Below, piece by piece: positions 10,851 through 21,195 of a stretch of 64,000 bases of DNA. The first letter of the stretch is position 1. Each line of letters starts with the position of its first letter. Source of the DNA: Diplonema japonicum (Eukaryota > Euglenozoa > Diplonemea > Diplonemida > Diplonemidae); NCBI GenBank assembly GCA_964019335.1, contig OZ025670.1, positions 558,001 through 622,000 of the forward strand, in the 5' to 3' direction. A program made the position numbers and the translations under genes. Under the pieces are notes generated by a model, which saw only the letters and a program-made list of their open reading frames with translations, searched no databases and had not been told where the DNA came from.

Positions 10851-11361
10851 CTTTTTTTATTCCCCCCTTTTTTTTTTCTCCTTCCGTGAGGAGAAAAGAA
10901 GAGAGGGAAAAAAGAAATCTCACCACCGCAGAATAAATTATCTTAGGGAAGTGAGATCTTGATTTTTTTTTTATCTTTTCAGAAATTTCTTCACTCCGGA
11001 AGTCCCTATCGTCTTATGAGAAAAACACCGTTCATGGTAAGCAAATAACTTTTTTCCACCAAGTACTGTAAGCAGAATTTTTACCTCTATTCACAGCAAC
11101 TTGGAACTTATCTTATTGGGGCGCTAAAATAAAAAAAAACTGGGATCAGAATCCTGTATTTGAAACCAAAATCATCAATATGTGAATTTTCAAAAAAACC
11201 CAAAGTAAGCCAACCCCCATTGATCAATAAATATTTTATAATCGTCACTGCCATAATCTCACTGCTATTATGGCCATTTGATAGCCCATTATCTGATTTT
11301 GGTGGTTTTGCCCATCTGGAGGTGAGTCAATTTCTGAAAAATGAGATAAAATTACTTACTT

Positions 11362-11460
11362 GCCGCCAGATTATGGCCATTCCTTTCACTCTCGAACCTT
11401 TTTTTTTGCCAAAAAAAAAACCCCGGTTCTCGAGTGAAATTATGGCCATAATCTGTTGGC
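11362..11460. repeat. imperfect inverted repeat (hairpin / MITE-like)
   Basis: The left arm 11362-11398 and the reverse complement of the right arm 11425-11460 share GCC..CAGATTATGGCCAT, then TTTCACT and GAACC, about 80% identity over 36 nt. The loop is T9-GCC-A10. A related ATTATGGCCAT segment lies just upstream at about 11265. Either strand could fold into a long hairpin. It may be the end of a small non-autonomous DNA transposon or a structured element. Confidence 0.7.
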
Positions 11461-11848
11461 AATAAATAGCTATTTTTTTTTTTTTTTTTTTTTTTTTTTG
11501 GCCGACTGTTATCACAATGCAAACATTGTTTGAATACAGTAACAGGGAGTAAGAGAGAAAAGGAAACAAAAAAAAAAAAAAAAATGCTCCCTATCTTTCT
11601 TTGAGGTGTCCGCAGCCAGATTATCAGGGAAGGTGTGCTGTCAGGGACAGAAGAACGGATGGTTTCTCCTCCCCTTTTACGTTCATTTCTAGAAATGGAC
11701 ATGTTAAATACATCTAAATGGCATTTTTAAAAGAAAATACAGCCACTTCTCGTATCAGGTGGAGGCAGTCCTGATTGAAAGGGGCAAAGGTAACAGACAG
11801 TGCAATTTGATTTCATAAATTTCACATTTCGACCTACGAGATTTCGTC

Positions 11849-11919
11849 GCGTAAATGGTCTAGTGGTAGAATGGCTCCCTGCCACGGAGTCGGCCCGGGT
11901 TCGATTCCCGGTTTACGCA
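11849..11919 (+). tRNA. trnG(GCC): tRNA-Gly (GCC)
   Basis: 71 nt. Acceptor stem GCGTAAA pairs with TTTACGC. The D-arm contains TAGTGGTAGAA. The anticodon stem GCTCC/GGAGT encloses CTGCCAC with anticodon GCC. The T-arm is CGGGTTCGATTCCCGG, and A11919 is the discriminator. No intron; CCA is not encoded. The D-loop and T-arm carry the internal A and B boxes of RNA polymerase III. A T7 run follows at once. It is the only RNA gene in the 9-kb desert. Confidence 0.97.
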
Positions 11920-11926
11920 TTTTTTT
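11920..11926 (+). terminator. Pol III terminator of tRNA-Gly
   Basis: T7 directly after the tRNA discriminator base, the usual RNA polymerase III stop. Confidence 0.85.
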
Positions 11927-12790
11927 CCTATCTTGTTGCTGTCATCCTTGAACCTCTCTTTTAATTTAGCTCCCACAGCGTCTGACTTTGCTTAACCAAG
12001 GTAGACCTTTTCTTCCCCACCCCCTGTTTTTTGTAATATACACTTAGCTGCAATCAACTCAGTCTCTGTTTATTTATGTTTTCTTCTTTTTTTTTTCCAA
12101 TCGGAATCGGAATGCCCCTTTTTTTTGCAGTGATTTATCCGGGTGTAATTTTTCTCACCAAACACTTTCAAAAAGAATCCTATAAGATGCCAGCGTGTGG
12201 TGCCGTAACTCAAGTGGTCACTGAAGGCACCTTGTTGAGCTGCAGACTGATTTTCCTTTAGATAAAAAAAAAAAAAAAGAAAAGGGATAGCTATCCTCAA
12301 AAAAAAGGTTTTTTTTTTTCCCCCAGGGCCTCATCTTTATCTTCAGTATTCCCGGGAGGTGAGACAATCTGTGAGGCGAGAGATTTTTTTTTTTTTTTTT
12401 TGGAACGACTGAGAGTTTCTCAGAGAAAAATAGAGTCTCAACACACAGAATAAAGAAAAAAAAGAATAGAAATTTGCACACGTAGCCACTCCAAACATCC
12501 TCAAAGAAGAGGCACAGAACAAATCTGTCGGCATGCAATTAGAAAAGCGGTTCTCAGCATGGCGCACTTTGGGAGATGGTTTTTTTTCTTTTTCTTTTTC
12601 TTTTTTCTTTTTTTTTTTTTTTTTTAATTTCGCGGGAGAAGAAAAGAGCTTTCCCCCTCCTCCCCCTTTCTTCCTGGCATGGGATATTTCTTTTTTTTGG
12701 GGGGGAGGATATATATCACGTTGTGGGGATGCACTCTAGTAGTCCCCAGTGATGCCTTCGTAGAATCCTTGGAGTAGAAAATGAAATGAA

Positions 12791-12840
<50 letters not shown>

Positions 12841-13503
12841 CACTTATGCACGAGGCACTTCCTCAAGATCCCTAGTTCGGCTCCTAGTGTTTTATCTTTT
12901 TTTTGTTTTTTTCTAAACCCCCCCTTTTTTTTTCTTGTTCTATTTATTTCCTGTACAACGAACAGTTTGAAAAACTCTCTGTTCAGCCGGACAAAAATGT
13001 TTACCCCCCTCTCCCCTTTTTTTTGTTGTTTGTTAATTCTTCCCCTGTCTCGTGGCAAAGAAGCCTGCTGCCTCTGACTGACGGCATATCCCCCTTTTTT
13101 TTCCTCATACTCCCCTCTCCCTCTTCATGATGCGAATTTTCAGATCAAATAACCCCCTACACTCACATCACCCCCAGACCCACATCTGTGTCAGATTTCT
13201 TTTTCCACTGTGCCCTGTAGGGCCGTACAGCAAACGCTCTGCCGCCAGTGGTTTCAAACTATAGAACGAATGGGAAAAAACTAAAAAAAAAAAAAGAAAT
13301 AATGCGAAAAAAAAGAAAAATCTGCCAAATCTTTTAAGAAAGCACTTCTGGTTCAGATATTGCCTAAGCAGGGGGCGGGGGGGGAGGGTGAGACAAAAAA
13401 GAAGATGAAATAGGGGGAGGGCTTTCCCCCCCCCCTTTTTTTTAATACTTACTCTATTGTTGTTCTAAATTTTTTTTGACTTGGAGATTATTCATTTGAT
13501 ACC

Positions 13504-13537
<34 letters not shown>

Positions 13538-14110
13538 GAAAGTCACTTAACATACCCAGGGGGGGGGGGGGGGGGGGGGGGGGGGGCTACATTGATTGCT
13601 GCATTTGTGGGTGAGTGCTGTAGGGCCCAGAAAAGATTGAAAGCAATGGACATTAAGTGAAGAAAGAAATATGAATTTTGTTGTAAATCGGCAAACTGTT
13701 TTAAAAAGATTTTTTTTCGCTAAGGAGAAGGGCTACCTATTTAAGGAGGTAAACAAAATAAAGCACACTTTGGGTTTCTTCTTCTTTTTGTTAGTTTAGC
13801 AATACCATTGTTATGCTATGTTGGGTGCACGCGTTTGCGCCAGAATAGCCTCCTCCCCCACCCCCTTCTTCTTTTTGTGAATAAACACGTGAGTTTGTCA
13901 AAAAGAAATGTTGAAATCACCCCCTTCCCCCCACTAGTTCTTTCGCAATTGTGTTTGTGAAGCGCAAAAAAAAAAAATATTTTTTCCTGCCTCTAAAAAA
14001 ATTGAATTTGCAAAATCAACAAGAAAAAAAAAACAAAAAAGAAACCAAAAAAGAAAAAAAGGATTTGCGGGGTCGCAAGCAGCCTTCCTATTCCCCAACC
14101 CATGACTATT

Positions 14111-14141
<31 letters not shown>

Positions 14142-15121
14142 TGGTAACCGCCTCCCCCTTTCTTAGCTCAGTGCAGCAGCATTTTTTTTTTCTACTTGAA
14201 ATTTAAAAAAAAAAAAAAAGAAATCGCCAGAATCAAGGTGAAAATGAGATAAGATCTCGATGGGAACGCCAAGTAAGAAGAAAGAAGAAAACCTTGCCTC
14301 TACTCATCTTGGGTAAAAACATTCTGATGTGTGTGGTCAAATATAAAAAAAAAAAAAAAAAGAAAGAAAATGAGATCAAGATTTATTCTTTTCTTTTCTT
14401 CCCCCCTCCCCTCCTTTTTTTCCCAAAGTGAGTTCCGAAAATATTCATTAGTTGCCAGCTTTTTTTTTTCCTTCTCTCTATTTTCATATTTTTTCCCTGT
14501 TTCAGTTTTATTAAAGAAAGATATCCTTTCCTACCTCCCCGCCCCTTTTCTTCACTCAGCAAATCCGTCCCCGTTGATTTTCTTTTTATTCTTCAAGAAA
14601 AAAAAAAAGAAATAGAAGATAAGGTTGATCTTCAGAATTCAAAATAGGATAAAAAAGAAGAAAAGGAGAGGGGGGGGGGGGGGGGGGGGAAATAAGGGAA
14701 GAGAAAAGATAGGGGAATTAAGGATTTGCGAAAAAAAAGGAAAACGGGAAACAAGAACTTTGGCTATGTGTCTTGGCATGCTGCCTTTTCTTCTTCTTCT
14801 TCTTTTCTTTCTTTTGCTTCTCTCCCCTTTTGTAGCTTTATATCTTTTATAAGCCAGAAGCTTGGGGACTCTTTAAAATAAAGTAGACTTTATTTTATTT
14901 TCCCTTGTTTTGGCTAGAAACATCAATAAAGTAACTACATTTCCTCATGTTTCTTGCAGGTTTGTAATCACACCAGGCTGTCGCTCCCATGGGTCGTAAT
15001 ATGAAGCTGAAAAAAACGTCCCCAGCCACAAAATTAAAAAAAAAAAGATTTTTACTTCGTCCCGTTCCGCCCTTTTCTTTTTTTTTTTTCCGATTTCTTT
15101 TTTTTTTTTTTTCTTTTTTTT
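11927..15121. other. homopolymer-rich gene desert, part 2
   Basis: No gene recognised. Long runs include A46 at 12792-12837, G28 at 13559-13586 and C30 at 14112-14141, with many T/C and A/G blocks. Unique-sequence islands at about 12110-12260 and 13140-13270 have no recognisable coding or RNA-gene features. Confidence 0.6.
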
Positions 15122-15325
15122 TGGTGATGGGGATAACATGGAGGTATAAAGAAATACATCAGATTACGTAATGTTAGCTGCTGCCCTCTTTGTCGGCTAT
15201 CACCGGTAGCTCCCTAGAGCAGAATTTTTGCACACTGTAAACAGCTTTGTTGAGGTGCGCTCCCCTGTTGCGAAGACAGTGCTTAGTGCTTGTGCATGGC
15301 ACCACCAACACTGGCCAGCATAAAT
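15122..15325 (+). repeat. interspersed repeat, internally deleted copy A
   Basis: Starts TGGTGATGGGGATAACATGG and shares the order of blocks of the copies at 30920 and 58873: ACATCAGAT, a palindromic-like CGGCTATCACCGG, GAGGTGCGC, AGACAGTGCTT and a final CACCAACACTGGCC. It lacks roughly 90 bp of the middle (the CCCGGGACGCC to ACGACGCGGAACGC section). Confidence 0.75.
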
Positions 15326-16497
15326 TCTTCTTTTTTTTTTTCTCCTTCTTCCAAGGAAAAATTGCTGTGTCTCCGCTCCCTCTTCCCCACGATATTTTTT
15401 TTTGTTCTTCCTTCACAGCATTTCATGCATTTTGGAGGTAGAAAGGCATAGGGTAAGGAGGAATTGAGAGTTTTTTATTTCTTCCCCCCCCCCCCCCCCC
15501 CTTTCTTTCTGTCTATTTTTTCTTCTTTTTCTCTCAGCACTCACACTATTTCTCCCTTCCCCGTTGCTAGATTCTGGCACGGAGAGAGCGTCAAAAAAAA
15601 GATTCGCTGCAACCACCCCCTTTTTTATTATTTCCTACCCAGCCCACATGCCCGTTTTCATTTTATTCACCCCCCCCCCCCTTCTTCTTTTTTTTCCCCT
15701 TCCTCCCATTTCCTTCCTTACTGTTCGGGGACTCTTAGCAAGGCTGCACCGGCCATTCCAAAAGAGTTTTCTTAAATTCTTTTTTTTTTCCCTTTCTTTT
15801 TTAATCGCCAGCAAGCAGCCAGGCGATTTTCTTTTGGACCAAAAACAGGGGGGGGAAAGAACGGTATTGAATAGAAGACGCTTGAGAGTGACCTGCACTA
15901 GGCTGTCAGCGAAACAACACAGGATTGTTACACCAGCCACCTAGAAGACTCTAGGCCTGTGCTGGTGGACCTCCCTTCTGCAATCTGTAATCTCCCGGCG
16001 CCCTGCATCAGCGGCTAGCAGGGTTTGCACATGAAGCAGAGCAGCTGAACCTAAGGCCTTGGTGTGCACTCTTCTTCTTCTTTCTTTATTTCGGGGGAGG
16101 TTCATAGTGGTTTCCCCCCCTTTTTTTCGCGCAAGACCCCCCCCCCCCCCCCCCCCCCCCCTAAAGAGTCCAAAGGAAAATAAAAGTAAAAAAAGAAAAA
16201 GAATCCCGTTTCAAATAGGCCTCCCCCCTTTTTTTACCCCTCTTTTTATTTTTATTTTTATTTTATTTCCGTGCGCGTTCTCTCAGACTAGTAAGTGGGA
16301 TCTGTTGTCTCCCGTTCACTTTCGTCCGTGAGTGAGAATGCCATCTGGTTAATGTTAGGGCACGTGCTCCTGCACTCTTCCTGTCCACCCTTTTGGCTGT
16401 GGTCGCTCTGCGCTCTCGTCCCCTTCCTCCTTCCCCCCTCAGCTCACTGTTTTCTCATGCACCATCCAAGATTAAGAGGAGGGACCAAAAACAAGAA
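15326..16497. other. spacer upstream of hypothetical gene
   Basis: Pyrimidine-rich blocks and C runs surround a unique, less AT-rich island at about 15880-16060 containing CCTAGAAGACTCTAGG, a short inverted repeat. I do not recognise it as a known RNA. Pyrimidine-rich DNA ending in CCCCTCAG (about 16442) is a likely trans-splice acceptor for the next gene. Confidence 0.5.
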
Positions 16498-17445
16498 ATG
16501 AACCCCTTGAAGTGCATTGTCGATGCAGAGGCCAAATTGACTCCAGAGGCCGTCAAAATACTGAGGGAGGTGGGACGACAGAGAGCGTGTTTCGAAGTAC
16601 GGAAGGCAAAACTTTTAAAAAGAAAAATAGGCAGGCCAGCGAGGCGGGTGAGGGGGCAGTGGGTGATCCGTGACGAAGTAAGAGAAGAGCTTTCAAGGGA
16701 AGAAAAAGCATTTGTGGAAGAGGTCAAAAGCGGGGTAGAAGCGGAAGTCCCCAACACTCTAGGTGTCGTAGAGGCTATATCTCAACCCATGCCTGAGAGA
16801 CTCGCCCAGGAGGTATCTTTAGCACTATGCAAGTCGCTCCATAAGGCTCCTGTTCAAGCACATATCGCAGCCGTCACCTTGATCCGGGCCTTGCTCACCT
16901 CCGAGCACACGTCAGAAAAGGTACAAACGCTTCTCTTGACATCGCTGTTCTCTTATATCCACACCCCTACGGAGTCTTGTCAGGAGGCGTACTCTGCACG
17001 GGTCGCAGCTATTCGGGTATTTTTAATACCCAGCACGCACCCCTCTCCTCCGTACACAGTCTCTATTGTGCAGCACCATCTTCTGCGTGACCCGTCTGTT
17101 GGTGCTGTTGTCCGGTATGCGGTCCTCATGCTGAGCAAGGAATGGGGGCTTGAAGCTGCCCACCGCCTCCTCAAAGAACCAGGCTTCGCCAGTCTCCTCA
17201 GCCAAACCGATGAGACCTCCGAAGGGTACACATACGTGAGGGACGCAGTCTACCAGATCGCGCTTCTTCTCAAACACGATCGGAGCCTTGCAGCACCTTT
17301 GCTTGAGTTCTATGGGCCGTCGCCTTTGGACCCTCCATTCAAGGAGGACGTCGAGCCGACATACGGCCTTCCGCTACCAGACCAGGAAGGCACTTTGTCT
17401 GGTAGGGTACGCGGGGCGACCGGTGATATTAAAATACGGCTTTAA
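16498..17445 (+). CDS. hypothetical helical protein (HEAT-like)
   Basis: Single exon, 315 aa from the ATG at 16498, which follows a CT-rich tract and several AGs. The upstream in-frame Leu/Pro/Ser stretch is probably 5' UTR. The N-terminal 85 residues are basic and charged (KAKLLKRKIGRPARRVRG). From about residue 95 the protein is a run of amphipathic helices (VSLALCKSLHKAPVQAHIAAVTLIRALL) like an armadillo/HEAT fold. The C-terminus is Pro/Asp-rich. I do not recognise the family. Codon use resembles the neighbours and no frame disruption is present. Confidence 0.7.
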   Translation: MNPLKCIVDAEAKLTPEAVKILREVGRQRACFEVRKAKLLKRKIGRPARRVRGQWVIRDEVREELSREEKAFVEEVKSGVEAEVPNTLGVVEAISQPMPERLAQEVSLALCKSLHKAPVQAHIAAVTLIRALLTSEHTSEKVQTLLLTSLFSYIHTPTESCQEAYSARVAAIRVFLIPSTHPSPPYTVSIVQHHLLRDPSVGAVVRYAVLMLSKEWGLEAAHRLLKEPGFASLLSQTDETSEGYTYVRDAVYQIALLLKHDRSLAAPLLEFYGPSPLDPPFKEDVEPTYGLPLPDQEGTLSGRVRGATGDIKIRL

Positions 17446-17531
17446 CTTGTCATTTTTCTTCTTTTTTTTTTGTTTGTTTGTTTTCCAGTTCCTCTTTTAT
17501 TTACTTCTTACAGCCGTCCCTTTGCCCTTCT

Positions 17532-19068
17532 ATGGAGAACACGGTGAATGGGCTGACGTTCAGGTCAAACTTCGACTCGGGCAACCTTGGGAGGGTGGAA
17601 TGCATTGGTGGGGATGACTACATGTGCCACGTGACTGGCGACTGTGAAGGAACGCCGCATGCGAACTCAAACAGCACGTGGTTCCACTTTGAGGTGCAGG
17701 GAGGTGATGTGGGGCGCACGGTCATGCTGCACATCAAGAGTCTCAACGCGCAGACCAAGCTGTACGGCCATGACATGAGGCCCGTGGTGAGGAAGGGAAA
17801 GGGCAGCTGGTCTCGAATCACAACAAGGCCGCACACAGTTGCCACCCAGCAGCACTTTGTCGTCTCGTGGCCTTACACCTTCGACGGCACCGATCCCGTC
17901 AGGTTTGCCTTCACGTATCCATACTCTTACTGTGAGCTCAAATCGCACCTTGCGCAGTGGGAGTTGCTAGCCAAGCAGAGCAGCATCGTCTTCGAGCGAT
18001 CTGTCCTCACGAAGAGCCTTGACGGCAGGGACCTCGACATGCTCCGCATCACGAGCCCCAAGGGGCGCGACTCTGATAAGAAGATTGCTTTGGTATGATA
18101 AAGATGATGACACCCTTGGAACACTACCCCCCTCCCTTTCCCACAGTTCACAGCACGCGTGCATCCAGGGGAGACCCCCGCAAGCCACATGCTGCATGGG
18201 CTCATCGACTTCCTGCTTTCCGACAACCCGCAGGCAGCTGCATTGCGTGCTAATTTTGTTTTTAAGGTATCCTCATGGACCAGAAAACACAACCACACCT
18301 CAGATCGTCCCCATGCTGAACCCTGACGGTGTGGCTCGCGGGCATTACCGGTCGGACACGAACGGGGTCAACCTGAACAGGATGTACGACTGCCCTAAGA
18401 TGGACAAGCACCCTACCATCTATGCGGTGAAGAAGCTGTTCCTGTCGCTGCACGGGACGGGGCGCCTCACGTTGTATATTGACTTCCACGCGCACGCCAC
18501 GAAAAGGGGCTGTTTTGTGTACGGGAACGCTCTTGCAGGTGAGAAGCAGGTGCACAATTTACTATTCCCGAAGCTGCTGAGCATCAACAACGAGTTGTTC
18601 GGATATCAGGACTGCAACTTCAGCCAGAAGAACATGAGGACAAAAGGAAAGAAGGACGGCCTGTCGAAGAAAGGCACAGGGAGGGTGGCGTTGTACAACG
18701 AAAGCGGGATGGTGCAGTGCTACACCTTGGAGGCGAACTATAATATGGGAATGCCGTCTGATGCCGACCCGTGCCCCGTGACATATACACCGGGGTTGCT
18801 AAGGAGTGTGGGAGAGTCAGTGTTAGTTACTCTCCTGGATGAGCACAGGATGAACCCCTCATCAGTGCTACATTCGACAACTTACCAAGATCTCAATGGT
18901 GTTCTTCTGTCCATCTCAAGATCACTTAAGCAAGTCAACTCCGCCACTTCCTTCGAGCGCATCAAGAAAACCCTTTCCTTGCCCACCATACCTCGTGCGG
19001 ACGACCTGGCTCCGAGGCAACGGGTCTTCAAGCAGCGCCCTAAGCGTCCCGCCGACAGGGGTGAGTAA
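17532..19068 (+). CDS. cytosolic carboxypeptidase (CCP/AGBL, M14 family)
   Basis: Exons 17532-18092, 18147-18266 and 18304-19068 give 481 aa; introns are 54 and 37 nt, all phase 0. The N-terminal beta-domain typical of CCPs (FRSNFDSGNLGRVE, WFHFEVQG) leads into the M14 peptidase domain. The zinc site is HPGE in exon 2 (His193, Glu196) plus the histidine in DFHAHATKRGCF (His289 or His291). Catalytic Glu370 lies in YTLEANYNMG, and NPDGV and GVNLNR supply substrate-binding residues. CCPs trim glutamates from polyglutamylated tubulin tails, so this enzyme likely tunes axonemal microtubules. The HPGE motif exists only after splicing, which strongly supports the intron calls. Length is close to short CCP5/6-type members. 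Confidence 0.95.
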
Positions 19069-19404
19069 ACCTACTACTCTGTTCTATCAAACCTTTTTCT
19101 CTTTTATTTCTGCGTATTTTTTTTCTTCTTCTGCCTCTCCTTTTTTTTTCCCTGCTTTTTTTTATTTTCTTCCTTATTTTCATTATTACCTTCTCCCTTT
19201 GAAGGCCTCGTGTTATCTTTATGTTTATACTTTAGAAGTAAGCTCGCTTATGAGCGCCTTTCCCCCTCCCACCCTCTTTTTCCCATCCGTTATAATTGCC
19301 AAGCTTCCACTTGTCAGTAGAATTGTGATTACTCATTTTTGATACTGCTCGTTTGGAACGAAGCCCGTTTTGCGTTAAATCTTTTTTATAGGGAGACTCG
19401 GATA
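19069..19404 (+). other. pyrimidine-rich spacer
   Basis: T/C-rich intergenic DNA with an acceptor-like TTTTTTATAG just before the next start codon. No gene seen. Confidence 0.6.
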
Positions 19405-21114
19405 ATGAAAGCGGTGAAGGAAGAAGGGAAGAGAAAGCAGCTGCTGTCGGTTGCCGCACTTGCGAAGCTGCTGCATGCATGGCAGGCAGAGGTGGGCACG
19501 GCAACGACCCTGGCTACCTGCCAGAAGCTTGTTCAGGTCCCGTCGCTGAGGGGGGTTTTGGAGTATCTTGTTCTCAACACAGCTGTCGGTACGAAGGCCA
19601 AAGAAATGCGGACGAACCTTAGGATGCAAGACCCCAAAGCAGAAGCTGCCGACGAAAAGGTGAGGGCTCATATCGAGAAACTGCAAGCAAGGAGTGACGA
19701 GCTTTGCCACCTGGTTGAAGAGACCAAAAAGGCAGTGGAGCGTGCTGGTGCTGATGCGCACCAAGCTCGCTGCGCTGCTGACCAGTCAGCCGTCGAGAAG
19801 GATATCCACCAGCAGCGCCTGCACACAGCACACTGCCAGACACTTGCCTTCCAAGGCCTCTCTGCATACACCGCGTCCCAAGCTGCCAAGCTCCGTGCTT
19901 CAGTGGAAAACCTTTCCCTATGCAAGCCTGTCGGGACAGCATCGACACCTTCCGACGTCACCAGCACTATACAGAAGTTGCGCAGCATCCTTGGGGAAGG
20001 CGACACCAAGACAGCCGGGCAAATACCCTCCCTACATGCTGCCCAGCAACATCACACCACCGCTGCAGCGCTGAACAAGCTCAGCACTATGAACTGCAGC
20101 GAGGGGCACGTCGTGCTCTCGGCACTGCGCTCCACCCTCAGCAGCAGCATGAATGAGCTTGTCACCATCGGTGGCAGGGAGGCAGACCCTACGTCAGGCA
20201 TCGACACTATGAGAGTGCTCACCAGCGAGGGACAGTCGAGCCACATGAAAATGTTTTTAAAGGAGGAGGCGACGAAGAAGAGAACTACCGAACTACGCAA
20301 GGAAGCAGCAGTCACCTGCAAGCAGATCCTTGAAAGGTTAGATCACCAATCGACGCTAGCCAGACAGCTCACCGAGACGCAAGCTAGACGCAAAGGTGCA
20401 GAGGTCCAAAAGCGAGTGTTAGATGAGCAGTTGCGTCTGGTGGGTGTAGAGGCGAGGCCCATTCACAAGAGGCTTGCTGCCGGAGAGAAGAAGCCCTTCA
20501 TAGACGCACTGCGAGCTAAGAGGGATTCCAAGCTGCTGCTGAGCAACAGGATAGCCGAGATGGCACCTGTTCCGGAGAGCGACGTGACTGACAGGCTCGA
20601 CCTGTCGCCGCCCAGGCCGACACCACACGGCATCACCAACATGAGCACCAGCACGCGTCAGGTTGTCAAGGATCTGGAGAATGTAGACAGAGAAGGTAGG
20701 CTGAATAGATACGATGAAATAGTGGCCGGCACCAGTGCGAGGCTTCTAGATGGTGTTGCTCACATCAGCAGCTTGCCCGACAAAGAGGAGGATAGCCCCG
20801 TCAACTCCGTCGAGAGCAGCTTGTTGAGGCTGCACAGCCTGTTGGCAGAGCGTGCTAAGCTAAAAGACACAGAAGCTCTCAGCGCCCGAAGGCTCAAGGT
20901 AGTGACGATCCCGGCGCGCGAGGTAGTTACTGATGAGGTGTCGGCAGGCGTGAAGTGCTGGCAGGACTGCGTGTCCGAGTTTACAGGTGTCGTGCGGCGG
21001 ATCAAAGAAGGAAAGCAGCTCATCGCGTCTCTCGATGATGACTTCAAGATGCTCCTCGACGCAGCGAGGGACCTCAACGACCAGCCGGCTGCAGGCATTA
21101 TCCACAAAATATAG
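19405..21114 (+). CDS. coiled-coil hypothetical protein
   Basis: Single exon, 569 aa, from the ATG at 19405 after TTTTTTATAGGGAGACTCGGATA. The sequence is largely helical with repeated charged heptads (residues ~85-160, ~280-400, ~480-560) separated by Ser/Thr-rich linkers such as ESDVTDRLDLSPPRPTPHG. No membrane segment, zinc motif or nucleotide-binding motif is visible. The composition suits a structural cytoskeletal, basal-body or flagellar component. I cannot assign a family. Confidence 0.75.
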   Translation: MKAVKEEGKRKQLLSVAALAKLLHAWQAEVGTATTLATCQKLVQVPSLRGVLEYLVLNTAVGTKAKEMRTNLRMQDPKAEAADEKVRAHIEKLQARSDELCHLVEETKKAVERAGADAHQARCAADQSAVEKDIHQQRLHTAHCQTLAFQGLSAYTASQAAKLRASVENLSLCKPVGTASTPSDVTSTIQKLRSILGEGDTKTAGQIPSLHAAQQHHTTAAALNKLSTMNCSEGHVVLSALRSTLSSSMNELVTIGGREADPTSGIDTMRVLTSEGQSSHMKMFLKEEATKKRTTELRKEAAVTCKQILERLDHQSTLARQLTETQARRKGAEVQKRVLDEQLRLVGVEARPIHKRLAAGEKKPFIDALRAKRDSKLLLSNRIAEMAPVPESDVTDRLDLSPPRPTPHGITNMSTSTRQVVKDLENVDREGRLNRYDEIVAGTSARLLDGVAHISSLPDKEEDSPVNSVESSLLRLHSLLAERAKLKDTEALSARRLKVVTIPAREVVTDEVSAGVKCWQDCVSEFTGVVRRIKEGKQLIASLDDDFKMLLDAARDLNDQPAAGIIHKI

Positions 21115-21195
21115 ATGTAATAGAGATTTAGAAATAATTACATGCCCCCCTCCTCTTTCTACCAGCCAGACACTCTGCAGGTTGACACAAATAAA

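Larger units (their letters stand above)
7084..11848. other. homopolymer-rich gene desert, part 1
   Basis: No convincing gene in 4.8 kb. Open frames here are translations of A, T, C or AG-rich tracts (poly-Lys, poly-Phe) without domain-like composition. Contents include A34 at 7761-7794 and T42 at 10806-10847, CT-rich blocks, a short fragment of the interspersed repeat at about 9790-9830, and an imperfect inverted repeat at 11362-11460. Moderately complex unique stretches occur at about 7380-7560, 10560-10690 and 11160-11470; I recognise none of them. Confidence 0.6.
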
